Source of the DNA: Providencia vermicola
Lineage (GTDB): Bacteria > Pseudomonadota > Gammaproteobacteria > Enterobacterales > Enterobacteriaceae
Direction of reading: 5' to 3'
Assembly: GCF_020381325.1 (NCBI RefSeq)
Contig: NZ_JAGSPI010000011.1
Coordinates: 142,418-206,417 of the forward strand
Length of the DNA stretch: 64,000 bases
Shown: one piece after another, positions 9,993 to 19,133 of the stretch
How the letters are laid out: every line of letters begins with the position of its first letter
Position numbering within the stretch: the stretch's first letter is position 1
Made by a program: the position numbers and the translations under genes
The notes under the pieces: generated by a model
Database searches by the model: none
What the model saw: only the letters and a program-made list of their open reading frames with translations
What the model was told of the DNA's origin: nothing

Positions 9993-11360
9993 ATGCTCAA
10001 CAGTTTACTGATCGTCCTTTTATTATGTGCTATTAGCGCATTTTTCTCTTTGTCAGAAATTTCACTGGCTGCTTCCCGCCGTATCAAACTCAAGCTAATG
10101 GCTGATGAAGGTAACATTAATGCGGCTCGTGTTCTGAAATTACAAGAAATGCCTGGTATGTTTTTTACCGTGGTGCAAATCGGCTTAAATGCGGTTGCCA
10201 TCCTTGCAGGTATTGTTGGCGAGTCTGCATTTTCCCCTGCTTTATATGATGTTTTCATTCAGTTTTTATCCCCTGAGTGGGCACAAAAAATTGCCTTTGT
10301 CCTCTCATTTACTATCGTGACTAGCCTATTTATCTTAGTGGCTGATTTAACCCCAAAACGCGTTGGTATGGTGAAACCAGAAGCCATCGCAATCCGCATT
10401 GTTAATCCAATGCGCTTTTGTTTAGTGGTATTAAGCCCCCTTGTTTGGTTCTTTAATGGCCTAGCTAACCTATTTTTTAAACTATTCAAACTACCTATCG
10501 CACGCAATGAAGATATTACTTCTGATGATATTTTTGCGGTGGTAGAAGCGGGTGCCGTTGCAGGTGTTTTGCGTAAACAAGAGCATGAATTAATTGAAAA
10601 TGTGTTCGAATTAGAATCGCGCACCGTACCATCGGCAATGACACCACGTGAAAGCATTATTTACTTCGATAAAAACGAAACTGAAGACAGTATTAAACAT
10701 AAAATTTCCACTCAGCCACATTCAAAGTTCCTCGTTTGTGAAGGGGATATTGACCATGTTATTGGTTATGTCGATTCCAAAGAGTTACTTAATCGTGTAC
10801 TGAATGGGCAAAGTTTAAACTTAAATGATGGCGTACATATCCGTAGCACTCTGATGGTGCCAGATACACTCTCACTATCAGATACACTAGAAGCGTTTAA
10901 AAATAACGGTGTCGATTTTGCTGTTATTCTCAACGAATATGCCTTAGTGATGGGGGTCATTACCATCAATGACGTTATGATTACCCTAATGGGGGATTTA
11001 GTCGGATCAGGGCAGGAAGAGCAAATCGTCGTTCGTGATGAAAACTCGTGGCTAGTCGATGGGGGAACCCCTATCGAAGATGTGCAACGTATTTTAGATA
11101 TTGATGATTTTCCAGACTTTAGTAATTATGAGACTATCGCTGGTTTTATGATGTACCGTTTGAGAAGAATGCCAAAACGTACGGATTACGTGAAATACGC
11201 AGGCTATAAGTTTGAAGTGGTGGATATCGACAACTACAAAATTGACCAGTTGCTTGTCACACGGATTACTTCTGCCCCTTCCCCCGTCGTTGTACAGCCA
11301 GGAAAAAGTGCCATTGAAACGGCTGACGCAAAACAACAAACAAAAAATACTGACCATTAG
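9993..11360 (+). CDS. ytfL: YtfL/PaeA family inner-membrane polyamine exporter
   Basis: Member of the UPF0053 (DUF21-CBS-CorC_HlyC) family. The Salmonella homologue, PaeA, is reported to export cadaverine and putrescine during stationary phase. The order is an N-terminal DUF21 membrane domain with about four hydrophobic segments (residues 1-160), two CBS repeats (about 200-330, including AMTPRESI and the GYVDSKELL stretch) and a C-terminal CorC_HlyC transporter-associated domain. It has 455 residues against 447 in E. coli. The ATG at 9993 follows AAAGG. Neighbours ytfK and ytfJ are in the conserved order; the transport role is inferred from the homologue. Confidence 0.92.
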   Translation: MLNSLLIVLLLCAISAFFSLSEISLAASRRIKLKLMADEGNINAARVLKLQEMPGMFFTVVQIGLNAVAILAGIVGESAFSPALYDVFIQFLSPEWAQKIAFVLSFTIVTSLFILVADLTPKRVGMVKPEAIAIRIVNPMRFCLVVLSPLVWFFNGLANLFFKLFKLPIARNEDITSDDIFAVVEAGAVAGVLRKQEHELIENVFELESRTVPSAMTPRESIIYFDKNETEDSIKHKISTQPHSKFLVCEGDIDHVIGYVDSKELLNRVLNGQSLNLNDGVHIRSTLMVPDTLSLSDTLEAFKNNGVDFAVILNEYALVMGVITINDVMITLMGDLVGSGQEEQIVVRDENSWLVDGGTPIEDVQRILDIDDFPDFSNYETIAGFMMYRLRRMPKRTDYVKYAGYKFEVVDIDNYKIDQLLVTRITSAPSPVVVQPGKSAIETADAKQQTKNTDH

Positions 11361-11389
11361 AGCTTACTCGCGAAGCCGTTTCTTTCAAT

Positions 11390-11413
11390 GCGCCACTTTC
11401 TGTGGCGCTTTGT
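11390..11413 (+). terminator. Probable terminator of ytfL
   Basis: GCGCCAC (11390-11396) pairs with GTGGCGC (11402-11408) over a five-base loop, with a short T-rich tail. It also faces the convergent ytfK. Confidence 0.65.
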
Positions 11414-11438
11414 TAATCAATAAACAATATTGATTAAC

Positions 11439-11645
11439 CTATCCTAATTCAGCCTGTAGTAATAAAACGTGTTTGTTAACCTCGCTCATCACACTGTAAT
11501 GGCGTTTATCACTAACTTTTGGTGGTAAAATCTTCCCATAATTAAACTCAAATGCCCCAAAATCCTTTATATAGAGCCGACCACTGAAAAGTGTTTTAAC
11601 ATAAAGAGCAATTTTAGATGGGTTATAACGGTTAAAAATTTTCAT
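11439..11645 (-). CDS. ytfK: YtfK, stringent-response modulator
   Basis: Small cytosolic DUF1107 protein of exactly 68 residues, as in E. coli, starting MKIFNRYNP with the conserved [12 protein letters not shown] and [10 protein letters not shown] blocks. In E. coli, YtfK stimulates SpoT-dependent (p)ppGpp accumulation during phosphate or fatty-acid starvation and its gene responds to PhoB. It lies convergent to ytfL and divergent from ytfJ; a possible Pho box is present in the shared upstream region. The coding call is firm despite its small size because length and sequence fit the family end to end. Confidence 0.92.
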   Translation of the reverse strand: MKIFNRYNPSKIALYVKTLFSGRLYIKDFGAFEFNYGKILPPKVSDKRHYSVMSEVNKHVLLLQAELG

Positions 11646-11776
11646 TAGAACTTTTCCTCCCCTTTGTTCTTACGTACGGTATCTCATAATGCATACCGTA
11701 CAATAATCATAGACCAGAAATTTCGACTTTGGTTCTAAAATTGCAGTTTTATTCAATTTGCTGACATAACATGACA

Positions 11777-11793
11777 CTGTCAAATAACTGTTA
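11777..11793 (+). promoter_or_regulatory. Candidate Pho box between ytfK and ytfJ
   Basis: CTGTCA (11777-11782) and CTGTTA (11788-11793) form a direct repeat with the 11-bp period of PhoB half-sites. Just upstream, TGACATAACATGACA adds further TGTCA-like half-sites on the other strand. Orientation points to ytfJ; in E. coli the PhoB-responsive neighbour is ytfK. The rest of the 291-bp divergent region is AT-rich without other clear signals. Confidence 0.35.
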
Positions 11794-11936
11794 AATCCCC
11801 TTTAAACGGTGTATTTATTCTGAATTTTAAAAAATTGTTAAATTTCACCTTGAAACTCATCCGATGAGCTATGCTATAAATACACGAAGAAAAATAATCT
11901 TCGGGCTCAAACCACATTACAATTCAAGGGGCTTTT

Positions 11937-12494
11937 ATGTTTAAAAACATCTTCATTTCCATTTGCTTACTCAGCTTATCCACGCTAGCGGCAGCTGCTA
12001 ATATTCAAATAAATCAATCTGTTCCTGCCGTTTCAGTCACAGATAAAGGCGAACTGATTCTTAATAAAGAAAACAAACTCGATTACCAGCCGTGGAAAAG
12101 CCTTCAATTAGTGGGTAAAGTGCGCACTATTCAACATATTGCGGGGCGTTCATCCGCAAAAGAACTCAACGCACCTCTCATCGAAGCCATTAAAAATGCG
12201 AGATTTCCGCACGATACCTATCAAACCACCACGATTATTAATACAGATGATGCAATTTTTGGAACGGGCGTTTTCGTTAAAAATAGTGTTGAAGACAGCA
12301 AAAAAGAGTTCCCCTATTCTCAATTTATTGTCGATAGTGATGGTGTAGTCAAAACAGCATGGGGATTAAAACCTGAAAGTTCTGCGATTATCCTATTGGA
12401 TAACCAAGGAAAAGTACTATTTTTCAAAGATGGTGAGTTAAATTCGCAAGAAATTGAGAAAGTCATTGGCTTACTCATTTCCGCTTTAAAATAG
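11937..12494 (+). CDS. ytfJ: YtfJ family periplasmic thioredoxin-fold protein
   Basis: Secreted protein of 185 residues (184 in E. coli) of unknown precise function. A signal peptide of about 20 residues (ending AAAAN) is followed by a thioredoxin-like fold without a CxxC redox motif. AGRSSAKELNAPLIEAI and GWGLKP-like segments are typical of the family. An AAGGGG Shine-Dalgarno precedes the ATG. It is divergent from ytfK and convergent with qseC. The product probably acts in the periplasm; no catalytic residues can be assigned from sequence. Confidence 0.92.
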   Translation: MFKNIFISICLLSLSTLAAAANIQINQSVPAVSVTDKGELILNKENKLDYQPWKSLQLVGKVRTIQHIAGRSSAKELNAPLIEAIKNARFPHDTYQTTTIINTDDAIFGTGVFVKNSVEDSKKEFPYSQFIVDSDGVVKTAWGLKPESSAIILLDNQGKVLFFKDGELNSQEIEKVIGLLISALK

Positions 12495-12651
12495 TCGTGC
12501 AATGAATCCCTTCACTTGGCGCAGATAAATGAAGGGATTAACTTATCATGGTATTTTTAAAAAATAGTGAGTTATTCTAAAATGCCCTTATAGTAAATAT
12601 GCATAATTATTTCTATTTTTCTAATAATCAATCACTCTAACTAAGGGTATT

Positions 12652-14004
12652 TTAGTGTGCCCAACGAATTTTGACGCAGAAACCGCCCTGTTCATTATGG
12701 GTAAAAATAACGTGCAGGTTATGCAGCTCAGCAATGCGTTTAACAATAGACAATCCCAGCCCGCTTCCTGTTTTTTCTTGCCCTGGCGGTCGATAAAAAC
12801 GCTCCCCTAAACGTTGTAACACATCTGGAGTTACACCCTCACCATCATCTTGGATTTCAAGGCGATCCGCATATAATGAAAGTTTAACTTCGCCTTTTTC
12901 TTTACCATAACGAATAGCATTATGAAGTAAATTGCGTAATAACACGCTCAGGAGCAGTGCTTGCCCTTGAAAAGGCTTTGGCGTTGAAACAACTGTTTGA
13001 ATAATGTGAGCTTCGTGGCGCATTGCATCTGGCTCAATCTCTTTCACTGCCGCGTTAATTAACGCTTCCCACGTAAGTTCACTGAAATCTTCTAGCTGCG
13101 CAGAAGATTCTAATCGAGATAAGGTCAGCAATTGGTCGACAAGCCGAGTGGCCCTATCAATACCTTCCGTTAAATTTTCAACAGCATGACGACGTATTTC
13201 ACGGTTATCTCCTGCAATTTGAACTACTTCTGCCTGCACTTTTAACGCAGCAAGAGGGCTACGTAACTCATGGGCAGCATCAGACGTAAATTGCCGTTCG
13301 CGCATAAACATTTGGTTAATCCGACCAAACAACCCATTTACTGAGTCGATAATAGGCCTCGCTTCACTGGGGATCCGCGTCACTTGTATTGGTGTTAGCT
13401 CATTGGGCTTTCGACGATACAACTGGTTGGCAACATCTTTAAGCGGGCGCAAAGCACGAGTTAATAACCATAAAAATATCAATAACATCGCAGGTAATGC
13501 CACTAACCATGGCATAAATTGGGCAACCATAATGTCTGTCGCCATCTCTTGGCGATATTCCCACTCTTGCCCTACTGCAATCACATATTGTCCATCCTGA
13601 GATTTTAACCAGACAAACCGCCAAGGGTCATCACTCCCCTTTATCATGCCATCTGAAAAACCTTCTCGTGTAAACTCAAAACTAATGTCACGACCATTAT
13701 CACCATCATTGAGCACCTGTTCCCCTTCAGGAGTAAACACAGCAAACGCCAGCGCATCATCGTCTTGAGACCCGCGGTTCTTCCGTAATAATTTTTTTGT
13801 TTTGGTTAGTGAGGGTTTCGTTAACTCAAGGTCTGAAGGCAATACCGATAACCGCTTGGCAAAAGCCATCTGCTGCGTATCAAATAACTCATTGATTGTT
13901 TTATAGGTTTGGTACCATGCTAACGAGCTGGCAACCCCCCACGTCAGCAACGCAAGAAATAATAATGTTAAGGTGAGTTTTAGCCGCAAACTAAACGTTT
14001 TCAT
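12652..14004 (-). CDS. qseC: QseC-type sensor histidine kinase
   Basis: Membrane sensor kinase of 450 residues that phosphorylates the QseB-type regulator encoded just upstream. Two membrane helices (about 9-31 and 161-183) bracket a periplasmic domain of ~130 residues, then come HAMP, HisKA with phospho-acceptor His245 in [12 protein letters not shown], and HATPase with N ([10 protein letters not shown]), G1 (DDGEGV) and G2 (GSGLGLSI) boxes. The start overlaps the qseB stop by 4 bp (ATGA). In E. coli, QseC is implicated in sensing AI-3/adrenergic signals and in crosstalk with PmrAB; the ligand here is unknown. The symbol rests on the qseB-ygiW context. Confidence 0.87.
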   Translation of the reverse strand: MKTFSLRLKLTLTLLFLALLTWGVASSLAWYQTYKTINELFDTQQMAFAKRLSVLPSDLELTKPSLTKTKKLLRKNRGSQDDDALAFAVFTPEGEQVLNDGDNGRDISFEFTREGFSDGMIKGSDDPWRFVWLKSQDGQYVIAVGQEWEYRQEMATDIMVAQFMPWLVALPAMLLIFLWLLTRALRPLKDVANQLYRRKPNELTPIQVTRIPSEARPIIDSVNGLFGRINQMFMRERQFTSDAAHELRSPLAALKVQAEVVQIAGDNREIRRHAVENLTEGIDRATRLVDQLLTLSRLESSAQLEDFSELTWEALINAAVKEIEPDAMRHEAHIIQTVVSTPKPFQGQALLLSVLLRNLLHNAIRYGKEKGEVKLSLYADRLEIQDDGEGVTPDVLQRLGERFYRPPGQEKTGSGLGLSIVKRIAELHNLHVIFTHNEQGGFCVKIRWAH

Positions 14005-14666
14005 TGTTCATTATCACCTAATCGATAACCGACACCGTGAATTGTTCGAATAAACTTATTCCCCAATTTGCGCCTTAAATGATGAATATGTACCTCGACG
14101 GAATTACTCGATACTTCCTCATCCCAGTTATAAAGCTTTTCTTCAATCAACGCGCGGGACAACACTTTGTTTGGGTTGTGTAAAAAGAGAGATAATAACG
14201 CCAGTTCCTTGCCTTTGAGTTGAACGGATTCGCCATTTACCGTCACTGTCATCGCAACAGGGTCCATTTCAACCACACCATGACTAAGTTTGGGGGTGAG
14301 TTGTCCACTTCTACGGCGGATCAATGCTTGTAAACGCGCCATCACCTCCATCAATGCGAAAGGTTTGCATAGGTAATCATCTGCACCTTGTTGCAAGCCT
14401 TGAATTCGTTGATCAAGGGCATCTCGCGCGGTCAGAATTAACACGGGTTCATCCCGCCCTTCTGTACGCCAGTACTTTAAAATATCCATACCATCAATGT
14501 TTGGTAGGGATAAATCCAGAACGACTGCATCATAAGGCGCATCAAATAACGCAAGTTGCCCCTGTTTACCGTCCATAAACCAGTCAACCGTAAACCCAAG
14601 CTGCGTTAAACCGACTTTTAGACCGTCACCAATGAGTCTGTCATCTTCAATTAATAAAATACGCAT
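14001..14666 (-). CDS. qseB: QseB-type OmpR-family response regulator
   Basis: Cytoplasmic DNA-binding regulator of 221 residues. The receiver domain (1-115) has acidic pocket residues EDD at 7-9, phosphoryl acceptor Asp51 in VVLDLSLP, and the conserved LTARD and KPF motifs. The C-terminal winged helix (about 125-218) includes [17 protein letters not shown]. It is divergent from ygiW, as in E. coli, and a direct repeat of the PmrA/QseB type lies between them (14766-14782), so the system probably controls ygiW and itself. Confidence 0.9.
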   Translation of the reverse strand: MRILLIEDDRLIGDGLKVGLTQLGFTVDWFMDGKQGQLALFDAPYDAVVLDLSLPNIDGMDILKYWRTEGRDEPVLILTARDALDQRIQGLQQGADDYLCKPFALMEVMARLQALIRRRSGQLTPKLSHGVVEMDPVAMTVTVNGESVQLKGKELALLSLFLHNPNKVLSRALIEEKLYNWDEEVSSNSVEVHIHHLRRKLGNKFIRTIHGVGYRLGDNEQ

Positions 14667-14765
14667 AATTCCCCCATATCGGAATATTATTATATTTATC
14701 CCATACGCAATAAGATGACTAGCTATTATTAAGTAAATTAAAAATATAATGCATTATGCGAGTTT

Positions 14766-14782
14766 CTTAAGATCCTGTTAAG
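14766..14782 (+). promoter_or_regulatory. PmrA/QseB-like box upstream of ygiW
   Basis: CTTAAG-ATCCT-GTTAAG is a direct repeat with 5-bp spacing, close to the CTTAAT-N5-CTTAAT site bound by PmrA and QseB. It lies about 10 bp upstream of a -10-like TTAATA and 62 bp before the ygiW start, a typical activator position. Confidence 0.55.
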
Positions 14783-14843
14783 ATTTACCTGCTTTAATAC
14801 CCTCCATACGAACCAGTTGATGCTTTATTTGGAGATAACAACG

Positions 14844-15248
14844 ATGAAAAAATTACCTTTAATTGCTTTAGTTGCCGCTCTTGCTTCTGCACCTGTTTTT
14901 GCTGCTAATGGCGGTTTTGATGGCCCAGGTGCTGTTGCCAATACAACTACACAAAATACCCAAGCAGGTGGCTTTATTGGCCCAAATAGCGGGGAAATGA
15001 CTGTCGCAAAAGCACTTGATATGTCAGATGATAGCTGGGTTATCCTACGCGGTAATATTGTTAAACAGCTTGATCATAAACATTATGAATTCACTGACGG
15101 TACAGGTACCATTAATCTTGAGATTAGTGAAAAACGCTGGAATGGCATTAATGTCACGCCAAAAGATAAAATCGAAATTCGCGGTAAAATAGATAAGGAT
15201 TGGAACTCAAGAGAAGTTGAAGTTAAACAAATTCAGTTAATCAAATAA
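14844..15248 (+). CDS. ygiW: YgiW/VisP family periplasmic OB-fold protein
   Basis: Small secreted stress protein, 134 residues. The signal peptide is 1-20 (ending VFA-AN), followed by a repeated GGF-GP glycine motif and a BOF (bacterial OB-fold) domain from about residue 50, with EKRWNGINVTPKDKIEIRG and DKDWNSREVEV as in E. coli YgiW (130 residues). The Salmonella homologue VisP binds peptidoglycan and affects lipid A modification. The ATG at 14844 follows GGAGA and gives an intact signal peptide. It is divergent from qseBC and probably regulated by it. Confidence 0.9.
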   Translation: MKKLPLIALVAALASAPVFAANGGFDGPGAVANTTTQNTQAGGFIGPNSGEMTVAKALDMSDDSWVILRGNIVKQLDHKHYEFTDGTGTINLEISEKRWNGINVTPKDKIEIRGKIDKDWNSREVEVKQIQLIK

Positions 15249-15376
15249 TTGAGTTCACCAGTAATATCGCCAGCTTTCAGCCCTTAGCAAAAGCTGGCTT
15301 TCCTCAAAATCTTATTTCTTGCTATTTTTAACAGTGCTAAATTAGCCTTAAATACAATTGTCGCTAAGGCTATACA

Positions 15377-15967
15377 ATGACTGTTAAACAACCGAAACTG
15401 CGTAATATTCAAGAAAGGCTCCTTTCAGATAATTGGTATATTTTAAAAAAATACACCTATGAATTACAAAGACGCGATGGAAGTTGGCAACAACAAGAAC
15501 GCGAAGTATATGACAGAGGAAATGGCGCCGTTATTTTGTTATACAACAAAATTAAAAATAGCATTATTCTCATCCGCCAATTCCGTATGCCGATGTATGT
15601 CAGTGGCTACCCACAATTTTTAATCGAAGCTGCCGCAGGCTTACTCGAAAATGCCTCTCCAGATGCTCGTATTATTGCCGAAGCAGAAGAAGAAACGGGC
15701 TTTAAAGTTGATAAACTGGAAAAAGTCTTTGAAGCCTTTATGAGCCCAGGCTCTGTCACAGAAAAACTGCATTTTTATATCGCCGAGTATAACGATAATA
15801 ACCGTAGTAATGCAGGCGGTGGGCTGGTAGAAGAAGGCGAAGATATTGAAGTATTAGAGTGGCCATTCCCTAAAGCACTCGAAGCTATCAAAACAGGAGA
15901 AATCGTCGATGGTAAGACAATTATGTTAATACAGCACCTCGCCTTAAATTCAATTCTTAAAAGCTAA
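15377..15967 (+). CDS. NudK-like Nudix hydrolase
   Basis: Nudix pyrophosphatase of 196 residues, related to E. coli NudK, a GDP-mannose hydrolase. Shared blocks are REVYDRGNGAVILLYN, ILIRQFRMP, the Nudix helix (GLL...AEAEEETGF, about residues 86-107), FEAFMSPGSVTE and DGKTIMLIQHL. The Nudix box is one residue shorter than the general consensus and has Ser where many members have the first Glu; the catalytic EAEEETG core is intact. Substrate is inferred from similarity and could be another nucleoside diphosphate sugar. It stands alone, 128 bp after ygiW, with its own terminator. Confidence 0.85.
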   Translation: MTVKQPKLRNIQERLLSDNWYILKKYTYELQRRDGSWQQQEREVYDRGNGAVILLYNKIKNSIILIRQFRMPMYVSGYPQFLIEAAAGLLENASPDARIIAEAEEETGFKVDKLEKVFEAFMSPGSVTEKLHFYIAEYNDNNRSNAGGGLVEEGEDIEVLEWPFPKALEAIKTGEIVDGKTIMLIQHLALNSILKS

Positions 15968-15978
15968 TTATTTTATCG

Positions 15979-16018
15979 ACTCGCTGTAATTGAACTAAAT
16001 TACAGTGAGTTTTATTTT
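15979..16018 (+). terminator. Terminator of the NudK-like gene
   Basis: A 13-bp stem (15979-15991 with 15998-16010, one G-T pair) over a six-base loop is followed by a T-rich stretch. Confidence 0.8.
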
Positions 16019-16180
16019 ATATTCTCTATTTTAATAACCTAATTATTTATTTCCTTCTTTAAAAGAGGTATTTGGCTTACACCAATCAACAAACGACAGT
16101 CAAAACAAGATAAAAATAAACCTTATAATTCAATCAAATACAAACGCATCGTCTTTACTGTAAATAAAGACACTTTCGCT

Positions 16181-16209
16181 TTGACCTGCCACTTAAAAAA
16201 CCTTAGATT
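16181..16209 (+). promoter_or_regulatory. Probable promoter of the cupin-mqo unit
   Basis: TTGACC (16181-16186) and TAGATT (16204-16209) are spaced by 17 bp. The rest of the 358-bp gap between 15968 and 16325 is AT-rich and shows no other gene or clear motif. Confidence 0.5.
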
Positions 16210-16325
16210 AAAAACATTATATATTTTCGCCGTTTTAATATTGTCATTTTACGAACCCTAATTTTATCACTAATGAATTTAAATTAATTTCAAGTCATAC
16301 CATTTTCATTAAGGAGCTAAATAAG

Positions 16326-16715
16326 ATGATACGTTGTGTTCGTATGTGGACAGGTGAAGATGGAAATTCCCTGTTTGAAGAAGGCACACTGGAACTGGAT
16401 AGTGTTGCCCGTGGAGATAGTCAAACCCCAGCCATTTCAGTCAGCGAACTGACTTTCCGTGAAACGGTCTCAGGTGGGTCTTGGGATTGGCATAAAGATC
16501 CTGTCCCTCGTTATGTGATCACCCTCACTGGCACCTTAGAATTTGAAACCAAAGATGGTTCAAAATTTATCATTAATCCAGGTGATATTTTACTCGCACA
16601 GGATAATACTGGAACAGGCCATAAGTGGCGGTTGATCGGCGACGACCCATGGCGGCGTGCTTATGTTGTCTATCAAGAAGGCACTGAGCTGTGCTTCACA
16701 CCGACCAAAAAATAG
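16326..16715 (+). CDS. Cupin-domain protein
   Basis: A 129-residue single-domain cupin. Residues 50-110 contain the beta-barrel with SWDWHKDPVPRYVITLTG (first cupin motif) and FIINPGDILLAQDNTGTGHKW (second motif), supplying possible metal-binding histidines at WHKD and TGHKW. Such proteins range from metal-dependent oxygenases to small-molecule sensors, and no substrate can be assigned. A strong AAGGAG lies 9 bp before the ATG. mqo follows 10 bp downstream, so the two are probably cotranscribed from the promoter at 16181-16209; a link to dicarboxylate metabolism is only contextual. Confidence 0.85.
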   Translation: MIRCVRMWTGEDGNSLFEEGTLELDSVARGDSQTPAISVSELTFRETVSGGSWDWHKDPVPRYVITLTGTLEFETKDGSKFIINPGDILLAQDNTGTGHKWRLIGDDPWRRAYVVYQEGTELCFTPTKK

Positions 16716-16725
16716 AGGCTTTTTT

Positions 16726-18219
16726 ATGACTAAACCTATAGCAGAAAATGTTGATATTGCACTGATCGGTGCAGGGATTATGAGTGCGACACTCGGTACT
16801 TTATTAAAAGAACTCGACCCATCACTGACGGTGACGGTTTTTGAACGCTTAAATGATTGTGCACAAGAAAGTTCACACCCGTGGAATAACGCAGGAACAG
16901 GCCACGCTGCAAACTGTGAAATGAACTACACCCCGCCGAATCCTGATGGCACGGTCGATATCAGCAAAGCCCTTGAAGTTAATACAGAATTCGATTTATC
17001 TCGCCAGTTATGGTCATACCTTGTCACGAAAGGAAAAATTAAAAATCCGCGCGATTTTATTCACCCTTGCCCTCATATGAGCTTTGTTTGGGGAGCTGAC
17101 AATGTCAAATTCTTACAACAACGCTTTAAGCAAATGTCAGCTCACCACTGCTATCACAACATGGAATACAGTGATGATCCAAAACAAATTAATGATTGGG
17201 CGCCGTTGTTGATGGAAGGTCGTGAAGACGACAAAAATATTGCTGTCACCCGCGTAGTTACAGGGGCAGACGTCGATTATGGGGCATTGACCCATTTATT
17301 AATGGCACAACTCAGCGAACAATCTGGTTTTACTCTTCACTATAAACATGAAGTTGTTGATGTCACTCAAACCCCCGATGGGCGCTGGAATGTGGAAGTC
17401 AAAAATTTATTGACCCATGAAAAACACGTCACATCCGCAAAATTTGTGTTTGTCGGTGCAGGGGGGCGTGCTATTGAATTACTGCAAAAATCAGGTATTC
17501 CTGAAGGAAAAGGCTATGGTGGCTTCCCTGTCAGTGGGATTTGGCTACGTTGTGACGATGAAAAAGTGGCTGCAAGGCACCATGCAAAAGTGTATGGAAA
17601 AGCAGACAAAGGTTCTCCACCGATGTCAGTTCCACATTTAGATACTCGTATTATTGGCGGTAAACGCTCCTTACTGTTTGGCCCATATGCAGGCTTTTCC
17701 AGTAAATTTTTAAAACACGGCTCTTATTTAGACCTGTTTGAATCCATTCGCCTCAATAATATTGAGCCGATGCTGGCTATCGCAAAAGATAACTGGTCGT
17801 TAGCTGAATACCTTGTCGGGCAAGTGCTGCAAACCTCTGCACACCAATTTGCTACACTGCAAAAATTCTACCCAGATGCACAACATGAGGATTGGAAAGA
17901 AGTCGTTGCTGGCCAGCGTGTACAAATTATCAAACCTGATCATGATAAAAAAGGTATTTTGGAATTTGGTACCGAGCTGATTACCAGTGCAGATAAGTCA
18001 TTTACTGTATTGATGGGAGCCTCGCCAGGGGCATCAACCGCCGCCTTCATTGCGCTAAATGTCCTAAAAGATTGTTTCGCCAATCAACTTAAAGCGGATG
18101 GCTGGGAAGCTAAGCTAAAAGATATTATTCCAACTTATGGTATTGATTTAAAACAGGACGCAAAAGCGTGTTTAGATATTCGTACTGCAACCGCTAAAGT
18201 GCTGCAATTAGATAATTAG
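16726..18219 (+). CDS. mqo: Malate:quinone oxidoreductase
   Basis: FAD-dependent, membrane-associated enzyme that oxidises malate to oxaloacetate and passes electrons to the quinone pool, bypassing NAD-linked malate dehydrogenase. It has 497 residues, matching the core of the family; E. coli Mqo (548) has extra N- and C-terminal stretches. The FAD-binding start VDIALIGAGIMSATLGTLL is at residues ~9-27. Other family blocks are SSHPWNNAGTGHAA, PHMSFVWG, VGAGGRAIELLQKSGIPE, GQRVQIIKPD and MGASPGASTAA. The ATG at 16726 follows AGAGG. It ends at the bidirectional terminator at 18228-18254. Confidence 0.95.
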   Translation: MTKPIAENVDIALIGAGIMSATLGTLLKELDPSLTVTVFERLNDCAQESSHPWNNAGTGHAANCEMNYTPPNPDGTVDISKALEVNTEFDLSRQLWSYLVTKGKIKNPRDFIHPCPHMSFVWGADNVKFLQQRFKQMSAHHCYHNMEYSDDPKQINDWAPLLMEGREDDKNIAVTRVVTGADVDYGALTHLLMAQLSEQSGFTLHYKHEVVDVTQTPDGRWNVEVKNLLTHEKHVTSAKFVFVGAGGRAIELLQKSGIPEGKGYGGFPVSGIWLRCDDEKVAARHHAKVYGKADKGSPPMSVPHLDTRIIGGKRSLLFGPYAGFSSKFLKHGSYLDLFESIRLNNIEPMLAIAKDNWSLAEYLVGQVLQTSAHQFATLQKFYPDAQHEDWKEVVAGQRVQIIKPDHDKKGILEFGTELITSADKSFTVLMGASPGASTAAFIALNVLKDCFANQLKADGWEAKLKDIIPTYGIDLKQDAKACLDIRTATAKVLQLDN

Positions 18220-18227
18220 CTACAGAT

Positions 18228-18254
18228 AAGGTTGGGAAATGACTTCCCAACCTT
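18228..18254. terminator. Bidirectional terminator between mqo and cysQ
   Basis: A perfect 11-bp stem, AAGGTTGGGAA / TTCCCAACCTT, over a five-base loop, lies between two convergent genes whose stops are 8-10 bp away on either side. Confidence 0.75.
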
Positions 18255-18263
18255 TATTGATTA

Positions 18264-19004
18264 TTAGAATAAAATCACTCGAAAGCCAGGGTTCAAAAAT
18301 GACTCTCTCGGTGTGTAGTCTAAAGTTTTTCCTTTCCAATCAACTACTTTCGCACCTGCCCCAATCGCAATCGCATGACCCGCAGCAGTATCCCAAATAT
18401 TCGTCGGTCCAAAACGTGGGTAAAGCTGCGCTTTTCCGTCCGCGACAAGACAGAATTTCAGTGATGAGCCAATCTCTACGGTCGTATGCTCCCCCATTTG
18501 CGCCAAGTAATCCATTAACTCGCTATCTTGGTGAGAACGGCTTATCACAATGACAGGAGGTTTCCCATCATACACATGGATTTGCTGCTTATGACCGCCT
18601 TCTTCTTTCCACGCTTGGTTTCCCTCTGCATAATAAAGCAACCCTTTTGCAGGAGCATACACTACCCCCATAACGGGTACGCCATTTTCAATTAACGCAA
18701 TGTTAACGGTAAAATCCCCATTGCGGTTAATAAATTCTTTGGTGCCATCAAGAGGATCAATCAACCAATAGCGTTGCCAGTGCTGTCTTACTGACCACTC
18801 AGGAGGATCTTCTTCAGAAAGTTGCGGAATATCAGGGGCAATGCGAGTGAGACCAGCAGCAATAATATGGTGTGCGGCAATATCCGCCTCCGTGACAGGG
18901 GAGTTGTCACTTTTATGATCAACCCGCAACGGCTCTTGCGCATTGTAGGTTTCCATAATCGCATAACCCGCTTCTTGAGCAAGCTCGCAAATTTGTTGTA
19001 GCAT
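18264..19004 (-). CDS. cysQ: 3'(2'),5'-bisphosphate nucleotidase CysQ
   Basis: Removes the 3'-phosphate from PAP (and PAPS), the toxic by-product of sulfate assimilation, yielding AMP. The product has 246 residues, identical in length to E. coli CysQ. The inositol-monophosphatase-fold metal site is visible: SEEDPP (~62-67), [12 protein letters not shown] (~80-91) and the C-terminal WDTAAGHAI motif. The ATG at 19004 ([10 protein letters not shown]) follows GAGAGAGG at 8 bp and fits the family start; a GTG three codons upstream is less likely. Confidence 0.96.
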   Translation of the reverse strand: MLQQICELAQEAGYAIMETYNAQEPLRVDHKSDNSPVTEADIAAHHIIAAGLTRIAPDIPQLSEEDPPEWSVRQHWQRYWLIDPLDGTKEFINRNGDFTVNIALIENGVPVMGVVYAPAKGLLYYAEGNQAWKEEGGHKQQIHVYDGKPPVIVISRSHQDSELMDYLAQMGEHTTVEIGSSLKFCLVADGKAQLYPRFGPTNIWDTAAGHAIAIGAGAKVVDWKGKTLDYTPRESFLNPGFRVILF

Positions 19005-19068
19005 GTTATTCACCTCTCTCCCGTTGACCTTTACAGCAAGAGTAGCAAGTGTGTAAAATTTACGCCAT

Positions 19069-19103
19069 AAAAAATGCCTTAGTAAGTAAAAACACTAAGG
19101 CAT
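19069..19103 (-). terminator. Terminator of fklB
   Basis: ATGCCTTAGT (19074-19083) pairs with ACTAAGGCAT (19094-19103). On the minus strand this stem is followed by a run of T (19069-19074). Confidence 0.85.
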
Positions 19104-19133
19104 CAATTCAAATAGTGATTAAAACCGCTATTC

